From: Sphaerotilus sp.
GTDB taxonomy: Bacteria; Pseudomonadota; Gammaproteobacteria; Burkholderiales; Burkholderiaceae_C
NCBI RefSeq assembly: GCF_013299175.1
Contig: NZ_JAAFKF010000007.1
Location: forward strand, 1 to 64,000
Direction of reading: 5' to 3'
Length of the DNA stretch: 64,000 bases
Within the stretch, counting starts at the first letter, position 1. Each line of letters opens with the position of its first letter. This document shows positions 32,739 to 45,483 of this stretch, in pieces. Position numbers and translations under genes: made by a program. Under the pieces are notes generated by a model. The model did not search any database, was not told the origin of the DNA, and was given only the letters and a program-made list of their open reading frames with translations.

Positions 32739-33653
32739 ATGACCACCCTCCTGCGAGGTTTGCTGACGCTGGGGCTCTGGCTGCTGGTCGCCTTCGGCAG
32801 CGCGGCCCAGGACATCCTGCCCGTGCCGCCGCTGAACGGCCGGGTGATCGACCAGACCGGTACGCTGCAGCCCGGTCAGCGCCAGGCCCTGACGACCCAG
32901 TTGGAGACGCTGGAGCGCGAGGCGGGGTCGCAGGTGGTCGTGCTGCTCGTGCGCAGCACGCAGCCGGAGGACATCGCCGCCTACGCCCAGCGCGTCGGTG
33001 ATGCGTGGAAGATCGGGCGCCGCACGGTGGGCGACGGGCTGCTGATCGTCGTCGCCACGCAGGACCGCAAGGTGCGCATCGAGGTGGCCAAGACGCTCGA
33101 AGGCGCGATCCCCGACCTGATGGCCAAGCGCGTGATCAACGAGCAGGTCACGCCGGCGTTCCGTCAAGGCGATTACGCGGGCGGGTTGTCGTCGGCCGTG
33201 CGCGTGCTGGGGGGGCTGATCAAGGGCGAGGGTCTGCCCGCGCCGTCGGCCAACGGCCAGAACGGCACAGGCCAGGACAGCCCGGACCCGATGATGTGGA
33301 TCTTGCTCACGGTCGTGATGCTGCCGATGTTCGCCAAGGCCATCGTCGGCGTGTTCGGCCGCAAGCTCGGGCCGCTGCTGACGGGCGCAGGCGCGGGTGG
33401 TGTGACGTGGCTGATGACCGCTAGCCTCGCCGTCGCAGGGATGGCCGCGGTGGTGGGGCTGGTCGTGGCCCTGGTGGTGGGGTTGCTGGGGTTTGTCTCG
33501 CCGGGCGTCACCCGCGGGCGCTCCTTTCCGTCGCCGGGCGGCTGGGGCGGTGGTGGCGGTGGCTGGGGCGGCGGCGGGTCGTCGGGTGGAGGCGGGTTCT
33601 CCTCCGGTGGCGGTGGGGATTTCGGCGGTGGTGGTGCGTCTGGAAGCTGGTGA
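32739..33653 (+). CDS. TPM domain protein (YgcG-like) with Gly-rich C-terminus
   Basis: PPLNGRVIDQTGTLQPGQRQAL...AQRVGDAWKIGRRTVGDGLLIVVATQDRKVRIEV; GGWGGGGSSGGGGFSSGGGGDFGGGGASGSW tail. Confidence 0.9.
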   Translation: MTTLLRGLLTLGLWLLVAFGSAAQDILPVPPLNGRVIDQTGTLQPGQRQALTTQLETLEREAGSQVVVLLVRSTQPEDIAAYAQRVGDAWKIGRRTVGDGLLIVVATQDRKVRIEVAKTLEGAIPDLMAKRVINEQVTPAFRQGDYAGGLSSAVRVLGGLIKGEGLPAPSANGQNGTGQDSPDPMMWILLTVVMLPMFAKAIVGVFGRKLGPLLTGAGAGGVTWLMTASLAVAGMAAVVGLVVALVVGLLGFVSPGVTRGRSFPSPGGWGGGGGGWGGGGSSGGGGFSSGGGGDFGGGGASGSW

Positions 33654-34190
33654 ATGAACAAGACCATGTCTGCTGAACGCTTTCACCGCGCCTGGCGCCA
33701 GTGGCTGCGGCACCTCTGGGCTGACCGCACGGACATCGTCCGGGTGCTCGACGCCGCGGCCCTCGCCCGACTCGAAGCGCGGATCACCACCAGCGAGCTG
33801 GGCCACAGCGGCGAGATCCGGCTGTGCGTCGAGGCGGCGTTGCCGTGGCGCTACCTGCGCAAGGGCGCGAGTCCACGGGAACGGGCGCTGGCGATGTTCG
33901 GCAAGCTGCGCGTCTGGGACACCGAACACAACAACGGCGTGCTGGTCTACTTGCTGCTGGCCGACCGGGCCGTCGAGATCGTGGCCGATCGCGCACTGCA
34001 CCGCCACATCGACCCCGACCAGTGGCGGGCGCTGATCGACGCGATGCAACCCCTGCTGCGTCTGGGGCGGCATGAAACAGCGCTGCAGAACACGCTGTCC
34101 GCGCTCGACGAGGCGCTGCGCCACTGGTTTCCGGTCACGGCCGACCAGCGCAATCCGAACGAGCTGTCCGACCGCGCTGACCTGCGCTGA
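33654..34190 (+). CDS. TPM domain-containing protein (short)
   Basis: LEARITTSELGHSGEIRLCVE...FGKLRVWDTEHNNGVLVYLLLADRAVEIVADRAL; directly follows the first TPM gene. Confidence 0.85.
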   Translation: MNKTMSAERFHRAWRQWLRHLWADRTDIVRVLDAAALARLEARITTSELGHSGEIRLCVEAALPWRYLRKGASPRERALAMFGKLRVWDTEHNNGVLVYLLLADRAVEIVADRALHRHIDPDQWRALIDAMQPLLRLGRHETALQNTLSALDEALRHWFPVTADQRNPNELSDRADLR

Positions 34191-34198
34191 AAGCACCA

Positions 34199-34229
34199 CG
34201 CCCGCCTCAGGCATGAACCTGGGCGGGCG
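34199..34229. terminator. Putative bidirectional hairpin between convergent TPM gene and atpC
   Basis: cgcccgcc...ggcgggcg inverted repeat in the short convergent intergenic region. Confidence 0.45.
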
Positions 34230-34258
34230 CGGGGGCGCTTGAAAAGCAGCGGGGCTGC

Positions 34259-34675
34259 TTACTTGCGGCGGAACTTCTGGATCGCGGCGATCTGGGCGGC
34301 CATGGTGGCGAATTCGCCTTGGGCACGGGCCAGATCGATGTCGCTCTTGGCGTTCTTCATCGCTTCTTCGGCCAGACGCTTGGCTTCGACCGCTTTGGCC
34401 TCGTCCAGATCGTGGCCACGGATGGCGGTGTCGGCCAGCACGGTCACGCGGTCGGGCTGCACTTCGAGAATGCCGCCGGCCACGAACACGAACTCTTCTT
34501 CACCGGTGTCCGCGCGCTGGATGCGCACTGCACCCGGACGGATGCGGGTGATCAGCGGGGTGTGCCGGGGGAGGATGCCCAGCTCGCCGTTTTCGCCCGG
34601 CAGCGCGACGAACTTGGCTTCACCCGAGAAGATCGAGTGTTCTGCCGAGACGACGTCAACGTGGATCGTTGCCAT
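34259..34675 (-). CDS. atpC: ATP synthase epsilon subunit
   Basis: [41 protein letters not shown]. Confidence 0.97.
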   Translation of the reverse strand: MATIHVDVVSAEHSIFSGEAKFVALPGENGELGILPRHTPLITRIRPGAVRIQRADTGEEEFVFVAGGILEVQPDRVTVLADTAIRGHDLDEAKAVEAKRLAEEAMKNAKSDIDLARAQGEFATMAAQIAAIQKFRRK

Positions 34676-34753
34676 GTGCTTCCTTCGTGAGGGGTTGAAG
34701 AGGAGTCAGCAAACCAGGGGCGGCGCACCGTGCGGCACGCTGCCCACCGGGGT

Positions 34754-36229
<1,476 letters not shown>

Positions 36230-37111
36230 TCAACCCACCGCCGCCGCACCGCTGACAATCTCGGAGAGTTCCTTGGTGATCGCGGCCTGACGGGTCTTGT
36301 TGTAGACCAGCTTCAGGTCGTTGATCAGCGTGCCGGCGTTGTCGGTCGCGGCCTTCATGGCCACCATGCGCGCCGATTGCTCGGACGCCATGTTCTCGGC
36401 AACCGCCTGGAACACCAGGGCCTCGGCGTAGCGCACCATCAGGTCGTCGATGACCGACTGGGCGTCCGGCTCGTAGAGGTAGTCCCAGCCATGGGCCTGC
36501 TTCTCGGACGCCGACTGCTCCAGACGCTCGGCCGCCAGGGGCAGCAACTGCTCGATCTGCGGTTCCTGCTTCATCGTGTTGAGGAAGCGGGTGTAGCAGA
36601 GGTAGACAGCGTCCAGCTTGCCTTCGGCGTACTGGTCGAGCAGCACCTTGACCGGGCCGATCAGCTTGTCGAGGTGGGGCGTGTCACCCAGATGGGTGAC
36701 ATGCGACACGACCTTGACACCGACGCGGTTCAGGAAGGTGAAGCCCTTGTTGCCGATCGCGACCGCCTGCACCTTGGTGCTGGCGCCTTCGAACTCGCGC
36801 AGCTTGGTCGTCACCGCCCGCAGCACGTTGGTGTTCATCCCGCCGCACAAGCCCTTGTCGGTCGTGACGACGATGACGCCCACCGCACCCGTGCCGCTGT
36901 TCTTGACGACAAACGGATGGTGGTACTCCGGAGTCGCCTGCGACAGGTTGGCCGTGATGTTGCGGATCTTGTCAGCGTACGGACGAGCCGCGCGCATGCG
37001 TTCTTGCGCCTTGCGCATCTTGGACGCGGCCACCATTTCCATGGCCTTGGTGATCTTGCGGGTGTTTTCCACCGACTTGATCTTGCCGCGTATTTCCTTG
37101 CCTGCCGCCAT
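36230..37111 (-). CDS. atpG: ATP synthase gamma subunit
   Basis: [36 protein letters not shown]. Confidence 0.98.
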   Translation of the reverse strand: MAAGKEIRGKIKSVENTRKITKAMEMVAASKMRKAQERMRAARPYADKIRNITANLSQATPEYHHPFVVKNSGTGAVGVIVVTTDKGLCGGMNTNVLRAVTTKLREFEGASTKVQAVAIGNKGFTFLNRVGVKVVSHVTHLGDTPHLDKLIGPVKVLLDQYAEGKLDAVYLCYTRFLNTMKQEPQIEQLLPLAAERLEQSASEKQAHGWDYLYEPDAQSVIDDLMVRYAEALVFQAVAENMASEQSARMVAMKAATDNAGTLINDLKLVYNKTRQAAITKELSEIVSGAAAVG

Positions 37112-37129
37112 GACGATGCTCCTCGGGCG

Positions 37130-38668
37130 TTAAGCGAAGGACTTCTTGAACGCAGCGATCGCGCCTTGCAGCTCGGTTTCCGCGTCCTTGTCCATCGCCT
37201 TGTTGTCTTCGAGCTTCTTCAGCAGTGCGCCGTGGCTGGTCTTCAGGTACTGGTGCAGGCCGCTTTCGAAGGCAAGAATCCGCTTGACTGCGATGTCGTC
37301 CATGAAGCCCTTGTTGACCGAGTACAGCGTGGCAGCCATGAGGCTGATCGGCTGGGGCGAGTACTGCGCCTGCTTGAGCAGTTCGGTGACGCGGGCGCCA
37401 CGGTCGAGCTGCTTGCGGGTGGACTCGTCCAGGTCCGACGCGAACTGCGCGAACGCGGCCAGCTCACGGTACTGCGCCAGGTCGGTACGGATACCGCCGG
37501 ACAGGCCCTTGATCAGCTTGGTCTGTGCGGCCGAACCCACGCGCGACACCGAGATACCGGCGTTGATGGCGGGACGGATGCCGGCGTTGAACAGGCTGGT
37601 TTCCAGGAAGATCTGACCGTCGGTGATCGAGATCACGTTGGTCGGAACGAAGGCGGACACGTCACCGGCTTGCGTTTCGATGACGGGCAGGGCCGTCAGC
37701 GAACCGGTCTTGCCCTTGACGGCACCCTTGGTGAAGGCTTCGACGTAGTCGGCGTTCACGCGGGCTGCGCGTTCGAGCAGGCGGCTGTGGAGATAGAACA
37801 CGTCGCCTGGGAAGGCTTCGCGGCCCGGAGGACGGCGCAGCAGCAGCGACACTTGGCGGTAGGCCACGGCCTGCTTGGACAAGTCGTCGTACACGATCAA
37901 CGCGTCTTCACCACGGTCGCGGAAGTACTCGCCCATCGTGCAGCCGGTGTAGGCCGAAACGTACTGCATGGCAGCCGACTCGGACGCCGACGCAGCGACG
38001 ACGATGGTGTAGTCCATCGCGCCAGCGGCTTCCAGCGAACGCACCACGTTCTTGATCGACGAAGCCTTCTGGCCGATCGCGACGTAGATGCAGGCCATCT
38101 TCTGGCCCTTCTGGTTGATGATCGCGTCGATCGCCACGGCGGTCTTGCCGGTCTGGCGGTCACCGATGATCAGCTCGCGCTGGCCACGGCCGATCGGCAC
38201 CATCGAGTCGATGGACTTCAGACCGGTCTGCACCGGCTGGTCCACGGACTTGCGGGCGATCACGCCGGGGGCGACCTTCTCGATCACGTCCGTGAGCTTG
38301 GCGTTGATCGGGCCTTTGCCGTCGATCGGCTGGCCGAGGGCGTTGACCACGCGGCCCAGCAGTTCCGGGCCGACGGGCACTTCCAGGATGCGGCCGGTGC
38401 ATTTGACCGTGTCGCCCTCGGAGATGCCTTCGTATTCGCCCAGGATCACGGCGCCGACGGAGTCGCGCTCCAGATTCAGGGCCAGACCGAAGACGTTGCC
38501 CGGGAATTCGAGCATTTCGCCTTGCATGGCATCGCTCAGGCCGTGGACCCGGACGATACCGTCGGTCACGGACACCACAGTGCCTTGGTTGCGAATGTCG
38601 GCGGCGGCGCCAAGACCCTCGATGCGGCTCTTGATCAGTTCAGAAATTTCTGCGGGATTCAATTGCAT
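37130..38668 (-). CDS. atpA: ATP synthase alpha subunit
   Basis: [40 protein letters not shown]. Confidence 0.98.
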   Translation of the reverse strand: MQLNPAEISELIKSRIEGLGAAADIRNQGTVVSVTDGIVRVHGLSDAMQGEMLEFPGNVFGLALNLERDSVGAVILGEYEGISEGDTVKCTGRILEVPVGPELLGRVVNALGQPIDGKGPINAKLTDVIEKVAPGVIARKSVDQPVQTGLKSIDSMVPIGRGQRELIIGDRQTGKTAVAIDAIINQKGQKMACIYVAIGQKASSIKNVVRSLEAAGAMDYTIVVAASASESAAMQYVSAYTGCTMGEYFRDRGEDALIVYDDLSKQAVAYRQVSLLLRRPPGREAFPGDVFYLHSRLLERAARVNADYVEAFTKGAVKGKTGSLTALPVIETQAGDVSAFVPTNVISITDGQIFLETSLFNAGIRPAINAGISVSRVGSAAQTKLIKGLSGGIRTDLAQYRELAAFAQFASDLDESTRKQLDRGARVTELLKQAQYSPQPISLMAATLYSVNKGFMDDIAVKRILAFESGLHQYLKTSHGALLKKLEDNKAMDKDAETELQGAIAAFKKSFA

Positions 38669-38736
38669 AGCTTGCTCCCAGTCTGGTCAGAACACCGTTC
38701 CGGCGGAACGGCGGCGGACACAGGGATGAATTCGAT

Positions 38737-39270
38737 TCAAGCGCTCAGCGCCACCTTCATGCGTTCCAGACGGGCCTTGACCGAGGTGTCGAGCACCTCG
38801 TCGCCCACCACCACGCGGATGCCACCGATCAGCTCAGGCTCCAGCACGACGCTGGCGGTGAGCTTGCGACCGAAGCGCTTCTCCAGACTCGACACGACCT
38901 CGGCCAGCGGTGCCGGCTCGATCGGGTAGGGGCTGTAGATGACGGCATCGGACACGCCGGAGGCTGCGCTGACCAGTCCGTGAAACTGCTCGGCGATGGC
39001 CGGCAGCGCCACGAGACGACCGTTGGCCACGACGGTGCGCAGGAAGTTCTGCACACCGGGGGCCAGCGGAAGCTGGGCGGCAGTGGTGACCAGATCGACC
39101 ACCTGGTCCTCCGACGCTTTGGGGCTGTCGGCGAACTGGCGCACTTGCGGATGCTGGGCCACTTGGGCCAGCGCCTCGATCTGCCGCGCCCAAGCCGCCA
39201 CGTCGCCCTGTCGGGCCACCTGGAACAGCGCCTCGGCGTAGGGGCGTGCGATGGTAGTGAGTTCGGCCAT
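38737..39270 (-). CDS. atpH: ATP synthase delta subunit
   Basis: [21 protein letters not shown]; position in atp operon. Confidence 0.96.
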   Translation of the reverse strand: MAELTTIARPYAEALFQVARQGDVAAWARQIEALAQVAQHPQVRQFADSPKASEDQVVDLVTTAAQLPLAPGVQNFLRTVVANGRLVALPAIAEQFHGLVSAASGVSDAVIYSPYPIEPAPLAEVVSSLEKRFGRKLTASVVLEPELIGGIRVVVGDEVLDTSVKARLERMKVALSA

Positions 39271-39272
39271 GG

Positions 39273-39743
39273 TTACAGCTCCGTCTTCAGGCGGGTCAGC
39301 AGCTCAGCATGGACGCTGGCGTTGACTTCGCGCTTGAGGATCTGTTCTGCGCCCTTGACGGCCAGCCCAGCCACCTGCTCGCGCAGGGACTCACGGGCTT
39401 GGACGGCTTGCTGATCGGCTTCTGCCTTGGCAGCGGACACGATCTTGGCGCCTTCTTCTTCAGCGCGGCGTTTGGCTTCATCGACGATGGCCTGTGCGCG
39501 CTTTTCAGCGTCAGACAGCAGCTTGGCGGTCTCGTTGCGCGATTGGGCAAGCTGTTCCTCGACGCGCTTGTTGGCGCCAGCGAGTTCGAACTTGGCCTTG
39601 TCAGCCGCAGCCAGACCATCCGCGACCTTCTTGGCGCGATCGTCGAGGGCCTTCGTGATCGGCGGCCACACGAACTTCATCGTGAACCACCAGAGGATCG
39701 CGAAAACCACGATCTGCGCCAACAGTGTTGCGTTCAGATTCAC
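39273..39743 (-). CDS. atpF: ATP synthase b subunit
   Basis: [51 protein letters not shown]. Confidence 0.97.
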   Translation of the reverse strand: MNLNATLLAQIVVFAILWWFTMKFVWPPITKALDDRAKKVADGLAAADKAKFELAGANKRVEEQLAQSRNETAKLLSDAEKRAQAIVDEAKRRAEEEGAKIVSAAKAEADQQAVQARESLREQVAGLAVKGAEQILKREVNASVHAELLTRLKTEL

Positions 39744-39793
39744 GGCTTCGACCTTTCTCGTTTAGGGGAATGACGTACGACGAGAAAGACCGA

Positions 39794-41072
<1,279 letters not shown>

Positions 41073-41099
41073 CGTCTTCTCTCGAACGTGTGTCTTGTC

Positions 41100-41666
41100 T
41101 TAAGACCGAGTGGTTGTCATCCGACCCTGCCACAGCAGGGCCAGCCAATTCATCTTCATGCAGACCACCAGGGTGATCAGCATGGCCGGCCAGCTCAAGT
41201 CAGGCACGACCTTTGCCGCGGCAGCCAGCATGGCCACCGAGACACCAATTTTCAGAAACTCCCAGAACATGAAGTTGAATGCCGCAACATTCGCTTTCAC
41301 CTCTGACAGCCGGGTCACACGGGACATGCCACGCGCCAGCAAGGCGGTCGGCACAACCACGGTGGCCGCGCCATACAGCGCCGACCAGACCACTTCTCCG
41401 CGACCCGCGACAGCCCAGCTCGCACCGGCCATCACCCCACCCGCAACCGCTTGCGCAGCCACGACCCGCCACGGAGACACCTGCGGAAGTCTTGCGCGAA
41501 GGGCTTGCGCCTCTTCTCGCGTCAGGCTCTTGAAACTTTCTTCACCGTCCTCAACTGCCGAGTCATCCGGATCGACGCGCATTTCGTTGTGCTGAAGTGT
41601 GCGTGGAGTCACGTTGTTCGGAAGCTGTTGCGGCAAAACCATCGAATTGTACGTGGAAACCCCCAC
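41100..41666 (-). CDS. atpI: ATP synthase subunit I (AtpI-like)
   Basis: Small multi-TM protein preceding atpB: VSPWRVVAAQAVAGGVMAGASWAVAGRGEVVWSALYGAATVVVPTALLARG; start uncertain. Confidence 0.8.
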   Translation of the reverse strand: MGVSTYNSMVLPQQLPNNVTPRTLQHNEMRVDPDDSAVEDGEESFKSLTREEAQALRARLPQVSPWRVVAAQAVAGGVMAGASWAVAGRGEVVWSALYGAATVVVPTALLARGMSRVTRLSEVKANVAAFNFMFWEFLKIGVSVAMLAAAAKVVPDLSWPAMLITLVVCMKMNWLALLWQGRMTTTRS

Positions 41667-41830
41667 ATCTCCACCACTGCCTCACGCATTCCACACTTCA
41701 GTTCTGCAACGCACCCGAAACGTGCGGCCCATACAACACTGGGCCATGCCGGTGCGCGACAACGCCACAGCAGCGGGGCGGAGCGAAAGCGAGATTTTGC
41801 GGGCAGCGGATGACGTGGTGCTTGCACCGC

Positions 41831-42730
41831 TCAAGGGCACGCCACATGCGCCGGCAACCCCGGCACCGCCACCCGCAGCGCCAGCACACACCCCGCCAGC
41901 GGCTGCGCGGCCAACTCGTCTGCCGGGCGCTTCTCACAGGCCGTGGTGATGTAGAGCGTCTTCAGGTCCGGACCGCCAAAACATGGCATCGTCGGACACC
42001 GCACCGGCAACCGCACCTCCTGCAGCACCACGCCATCCGGCGACAGGCGCAGCACCCGCTGCCCTTCGAACATCGCCACCCAATAGCAGCCCTCGCTGTC
42101 CACCGCCGCGCCGTCCGGCCGTCCGCCATAGGCATCGAGCGGCTCGTCCGGCGTGCGCTTGGGGAACTCCGCGAAGGTGCGCCGCCTCGACAAACCGCCG
42201 CCAGCGGGATCGAAGTCAAAGGCGTAGACCGCGTGTGCCTTGGTGTCGGACCAGTACATCGTCCGTCCGTCCACACTCCAGGCCAGCCCGTTGGACACCG
42301 TGATGCCCTCGGCGCGGCGGCTCAGCGTGGTGCCATCCCAGCAGTACAGCGCAGCCAGCGCCGGGTCACGCGGCTCGTAGACCGTGCCGACCCAGAAACG
42401 CCCCTGCGGATCGCACTTGCCGTCGTTGAACCGCTCGGTCGCCGGATCGTAGGGCGGCGCGGCCAGCCGTTCGCGCTTGCCGGTCGCCGGATCGAAGCAC
42501 CACAGCCCGTCGCGCATCGCCAGCCGCAGCGTGCCGTCGAGCGCCGGGGCCACGCTGGCCGGCTCGACGGGAAAGTCCCAGTGCTGCGTCTGTCCGGTGG
42601 CGGGATCGAGCCGGTGCAGGCGCCGCCCAGGGATGTCGCACCAGTACAGCACCTGCTCGCGCGGATGCCACATCGGCGATTCGCCCAGGAGACAAGGGGG
42701 ACTGACGGCGCGGATCAGGTCGGCATCCAT
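41831..42730 (-). CDS. SMP-30/gluconolactonase/LRE family protein
   Basis: CLLGESPMWHPREQVLYWCDIPGRRLHRLDP; NGLAWSVDGRTMYWSDTKAHAVYAFDFD; GGRPDGAAVDSEGCYWVAMFEG. Confidence 0.93.
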   Translation of the reverse strand: MDADLIRAVSPPCLLGESPMWHPREQVLYWCDIPGRRLHRLDPATGQTQHWDFPVEPASVAPALDGTLRLAMRDGLWCFDPATGKRERLAAPPYDPATERFNDGKCDPQGRFWVGTVYEPRDPALAALYCWDGTTLSRRAEGITVSNGLAWSVDGRTMYWSDTKAHAVYAFDFDPAGGGLSRRRTFAEFPKRTPDEPLDAYGGRPDGAAVDSEGCYWVAMFEGQRVLRLSPDGVVLQEVRLPVRCPTMPCFGGPDLKTLYITTACEKRPADELAAQPLAGCVLALRVAVPGLPAHVACP

Positions 42731-42806
42731 GGGCGGCTCACAGGGTGGGAAGGGTGGACATTCGGATCGGGGCGCGATGCTAACGCGGTACCCCGCTGTA
42801 ACCCGG

Positions 42807-43316
42807 TCAGTAGCGGCTGTGCAGACCGTCGAGATCGACGCACAGGTAATGCGCGCCCGGCAGCGGGTTGAAATAGAACGGCGGCACCTCGACGAAGCCC
42901 AGCGAGGTGTACAGCTCCCGCGCCGCCTCCATGTCGTCGAGCGTGTCCAGCAGCATCGACGAATAGCGCGCCTGCCGGGCATCGTCGATGAGGGCCTGCG
43001 CCACCTGCCGACCCAATCCGAAACGGCGGTAGGCGCGCCGCACGTACAGGCGCTTCATCTCGCAGGCGTTCGGGTAGTCCACGTCCGTGATGCGGCGGTA
43101 GGCACCGCAGCCGGCCACGGCGCCGTCCACCAGCGCCAGCAGCAGGCGGCCGTTCGGGTCGGCGTATTCGCCCGGCAGGTCCAGCAACTCCTGCGCAAAG
43201 CCCTGGAAGGACAGATCGACTGCCAGACTGGCAGCGTACTCGCGGAAGATGTCGCGCGTGGCCTCGATGAGCGCCGGGGTGTCCGGCACGATCAGGCGGG
43301 TCTCGGGGACGTGCAT
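42807..43316 (-). CDS. GNAT family N-acetyltransferase
   Basis: CEMKRLYVRRAYRRFGLGRQVAQALIDDARQARYSSMLLDTLDDMEAARELYTSLGF. Confidence 0.92.
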   Translation of the reverse strand: MHVPETRLIVPDTPALIEATRDIFREYAASLAVDLSFQGFAQELLDLPGEYADPNGRLLLALVDGAVAGCGAYRRITDVDYPNACEMKRLYVRRAYRRFGLGRQVAQALIDDARQARYSSMLLDTLDDMEAARELYTSLGFVEVPPFYFNPLPGAHYLCVDLDGLHSRY

Positions 43317-43326
43317 GGAGCGCAGT

Positions 43327-44040
43327 CTAGCCGCCCTGTGCCTGCACCCACAATGCCGCGGCAACACCCAGTGACAAGGCGGCCAGCGCCAGCACCCACC
43401 GGCCCGCGTGGTCGGCCGATGCGGGCACTTGCGCGGCCACCGCGGGTGGCAGGTGCTTGTCACCCGCCAGCATCGGCGTGACCAGATCGTGGCGGTGGAC
43501 CACGCGGTACACGGCGATCGCGCACAGGTGCAGCGCCACCAGCCCCAGCAGCAGCCATTGCCCCCAGGACTTGTGCCAGGAGGTCGCCGCCAGCGAGGTG
43601 GCGGACTCGACGAAGCGGATCAGCGGCCCGGTGCTGGCGATCTCGTCGTCGGCCACCAGCCCGGTCGCCACCTGCACCGCCAGCAGCCCCAGCAGCGCGA
43701 ACACCGACAGCGCACCCGTGGGGCTGTGGCCGACATCGAGCCGCTCCTGCGGGTCGGCCAGCCCGCGCGCATAGCGCAGCAGCGTCGTCGGTGCATAGAG
43801 GAAGCTGGTGAAGCGCGACCAGTGCCCGCCGATCACGCCCCACACCAGCCGGAACACCAGCAGCGCCAGCACCGCCAGCCCGAACCGGAAGTGCCACGCC
43901 ATCGCGTTGCCGCCGATCTTGGCGCTCACCACCGCGCCCGTCACGCACAGCACCAGCGCCCAGTGGAACAGCCGTGTCGGCCAATCCCACACCCGCACCG
44001 GGTGCAGCCCCGCAGTGACTGCGTTCCGTGTCGATTCCAT
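43327..44040 (-). CDS. Cytochrome b561-like membrane cytochrome b
   Basis: VRVWDWPTRLFHWALVLCVTGAVVSAKIG...MAWHFRFGLAVLALLVFRLVWGVIGGHWSRF. Confidence 0.9.
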   Translation of the reverse strand: MESTRNAVTAGLHPVRVWDWPTRLFHWALVLCVTGAVVSAKIGGNAMAWHFRFGLAVLALLVFRLVWGVIGGHWSRFTSFLYAPTTLLRYARGLADPQERLDVGHSPTGALSVFALLGLLAVQVATGLVADDEIASTGPLIRFVESATSLAATSWHKSWGQWLLLGLVALHLCAIAVYRVVHRHDLVTPMLAGDKHLPPAVAAQVPASADHAGRWVLALAALSLGVAAALWVQAQGG

Positions 44041-44130
44041 CGCTTCACCTCGCACCCAAATCGGCCATGTCCGCAAGGCTACACTGGCTCGGCGGCCATG
44101 TGGTCGCACCAACCACCCGGAGTTCCGCCG

Positions 44131-44583
44131 ATGAAACGTCTCTGCATCGCCCTGAGTGCCGCCGCCGGCCTGTTCGCCGCCCTGCCCGCCAGCGCACAGT
44201 TCCAGAAGCCCGAAGACGCCATCAAGTACCGCAAGGCCGCCTTCACGGTGATGGCCAACCACTTCGGCCGCGTCGGCGCGATGGCCAGCGGCAAGGTTCC
44301 CTTCGACGCCAAGGTCGCCGCTGAAAACACCGAGCTGTTGACCCACCTGTCCACGCTGCCCGCCGCAGGTTTCATCGCCGGCACCGACAAGGGCGAGACC
44401 CGTGCCAAGCCGGAAATCTGGAGCGAGGCCGACAAGTTCAAGGCCGGCATGGCCAAGATGGGCGAGGAGATGGGCAAGCTCAACGCCGCCGCCAAGACCG
44501 GCGATCTGGCGCAATTGAAGACCGCGTTCGGTGCCGCTGCGCAGACCTGCAAGGCTTGCCACGACAACTACCGCAAGGAGTGA
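44131..44583 (+). CDS. Cytochrome c' (class II)
   Basis: Signal peptide; FQKPEDAIKYRKAAFTVMANHFGRVGAMASGKVPFD; C-terminal CKACHDNYRKE haem motif. Confidence 0.94.
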   Translation: MKRLCIALSAAAGLFAALPASAQFQKPEDAIKYRKAAFTVMANHFGRVGAMASGKVPFDAKVAAENTELLTHLSTLPAAGFIAGTDKGETRAKPEIWSEADKFKAGMAKMGEEMGKLNAAAKTGDLAQLKTAFGAAAQTCKACHDNYRKE

Positions 44584-44616
44584 CGCACCGCTGATGCGCT
44601 GCAGAACGCCTGCGGT

Positions 44617-45483
44617 TCACAGCCGCAGCGTTCCCGCGATGCAGCGCGTCACGTCCCCGGCGATCCACACGCCGGCCAGATCACCCGCGGCGATGTGTTC
44701 GACATGCACCCGGCCATCGCGCCCCAGCGCGTGGCCCTGCCCGGCGACATAGCGCGTCGGCAGCAGACCCGCGCCGATCAGCCACTGCGCCAGACCGGCG
44801 TTCAGGCTGCCCGTCACCGGATCTTCGGGCACCCCCAGGTCCGGCACGAATGCCCGCACCTCCACATCGACGGCACTCCCCGCCGGCCACGCCCCCACCA
44901 CGCCGACGTTCAGCCCGCGCATCGCCGCGAAGTCCGGCACCAGCGCGCGCACCGCCGCCGCGTCGTGCAAACGCACCCCCAGCCAGCCGGGGCCGTTGTC
45001 GATCCAGTTGACCGCCAGCACCGCGTCCGCGCCGATCCGCAGCGCGCGCAGCACCTGCGCCACCACCCCGGCATCGGCCGCGCCACTGCGCCGTAGCGGT
45101 GGCGCAGCGAAGGCCAGTCGGTTCGGTGCGCCATCGATCTGCCGCACCCGCACCAGCCCGACCCCGCATTCCTGCACCACGCTCCCCGTCTGGCGCGGCA
45201 CACCACCCGCATCCAGCCACGCCTGGCAACTGCCCAGCGTCGGATGCCCCGCGAAGGGCAGCTCGCCGCCCGGCGTGAAGATCCGCACCCGGTAGTCGGC
45301 GGCCGGATCGGTCGGCGGCAGAAGGAAGGTCGTTTCGGACAGGTTGGTCCAGCGGGCGTAGGCGGCCATCTGCGCGTCGCTCAAGCCCTCGGCATCGACG
45401 ACGACCGCCAGCGGATTGCCCTTCAGTGGCTCCGCGGTGAAAACATCAAGCACCACGGTGCGGCGGTCGAGGGGTGTCGTCAC
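44617..45483 (-). CDS. PhzF family phenazine biosynthesis-like isomerase
   Basis: LDVFTAEPLKGNPLAVVVDAEGLSDAQMAAYARWTNLSETTFLLPP; FTPGGELPFAGHPTLGS; GTG start. Confidence 0.92.
   Translation of the reverse strand: MTTPLDRRTVVLDVFTAEPLKGNPLAVVVDAEGLSDAQMAAYARWTNLSETTFLLPPTDPAADYRVRIFTPGGELPFAGHPTLGSCQAWLDAGGVPRQTGSVVQECGVGLVRVRQIDGAPNRLAFAAPPLRRSGAADAGVVAQVLRALRIGADAVLAVNWIDNGPGWLGVRLHDAAAVRALVPDFAAMRGLNVGVVGAWPAGSAVDVEVRAFVPDLGVPEDPVTGSLNAGLAQWLIGAGLLPTRYVAGQGHALGRDGRVHVEHIAAGDLAGVWIAGDVTRCIAGTLRL

Noticed and set aside
44617-45483. Phenazine biosynthesis cluster
   Set aside because: PhzF-family proteins are widespread isomerases; no other phz genes are present
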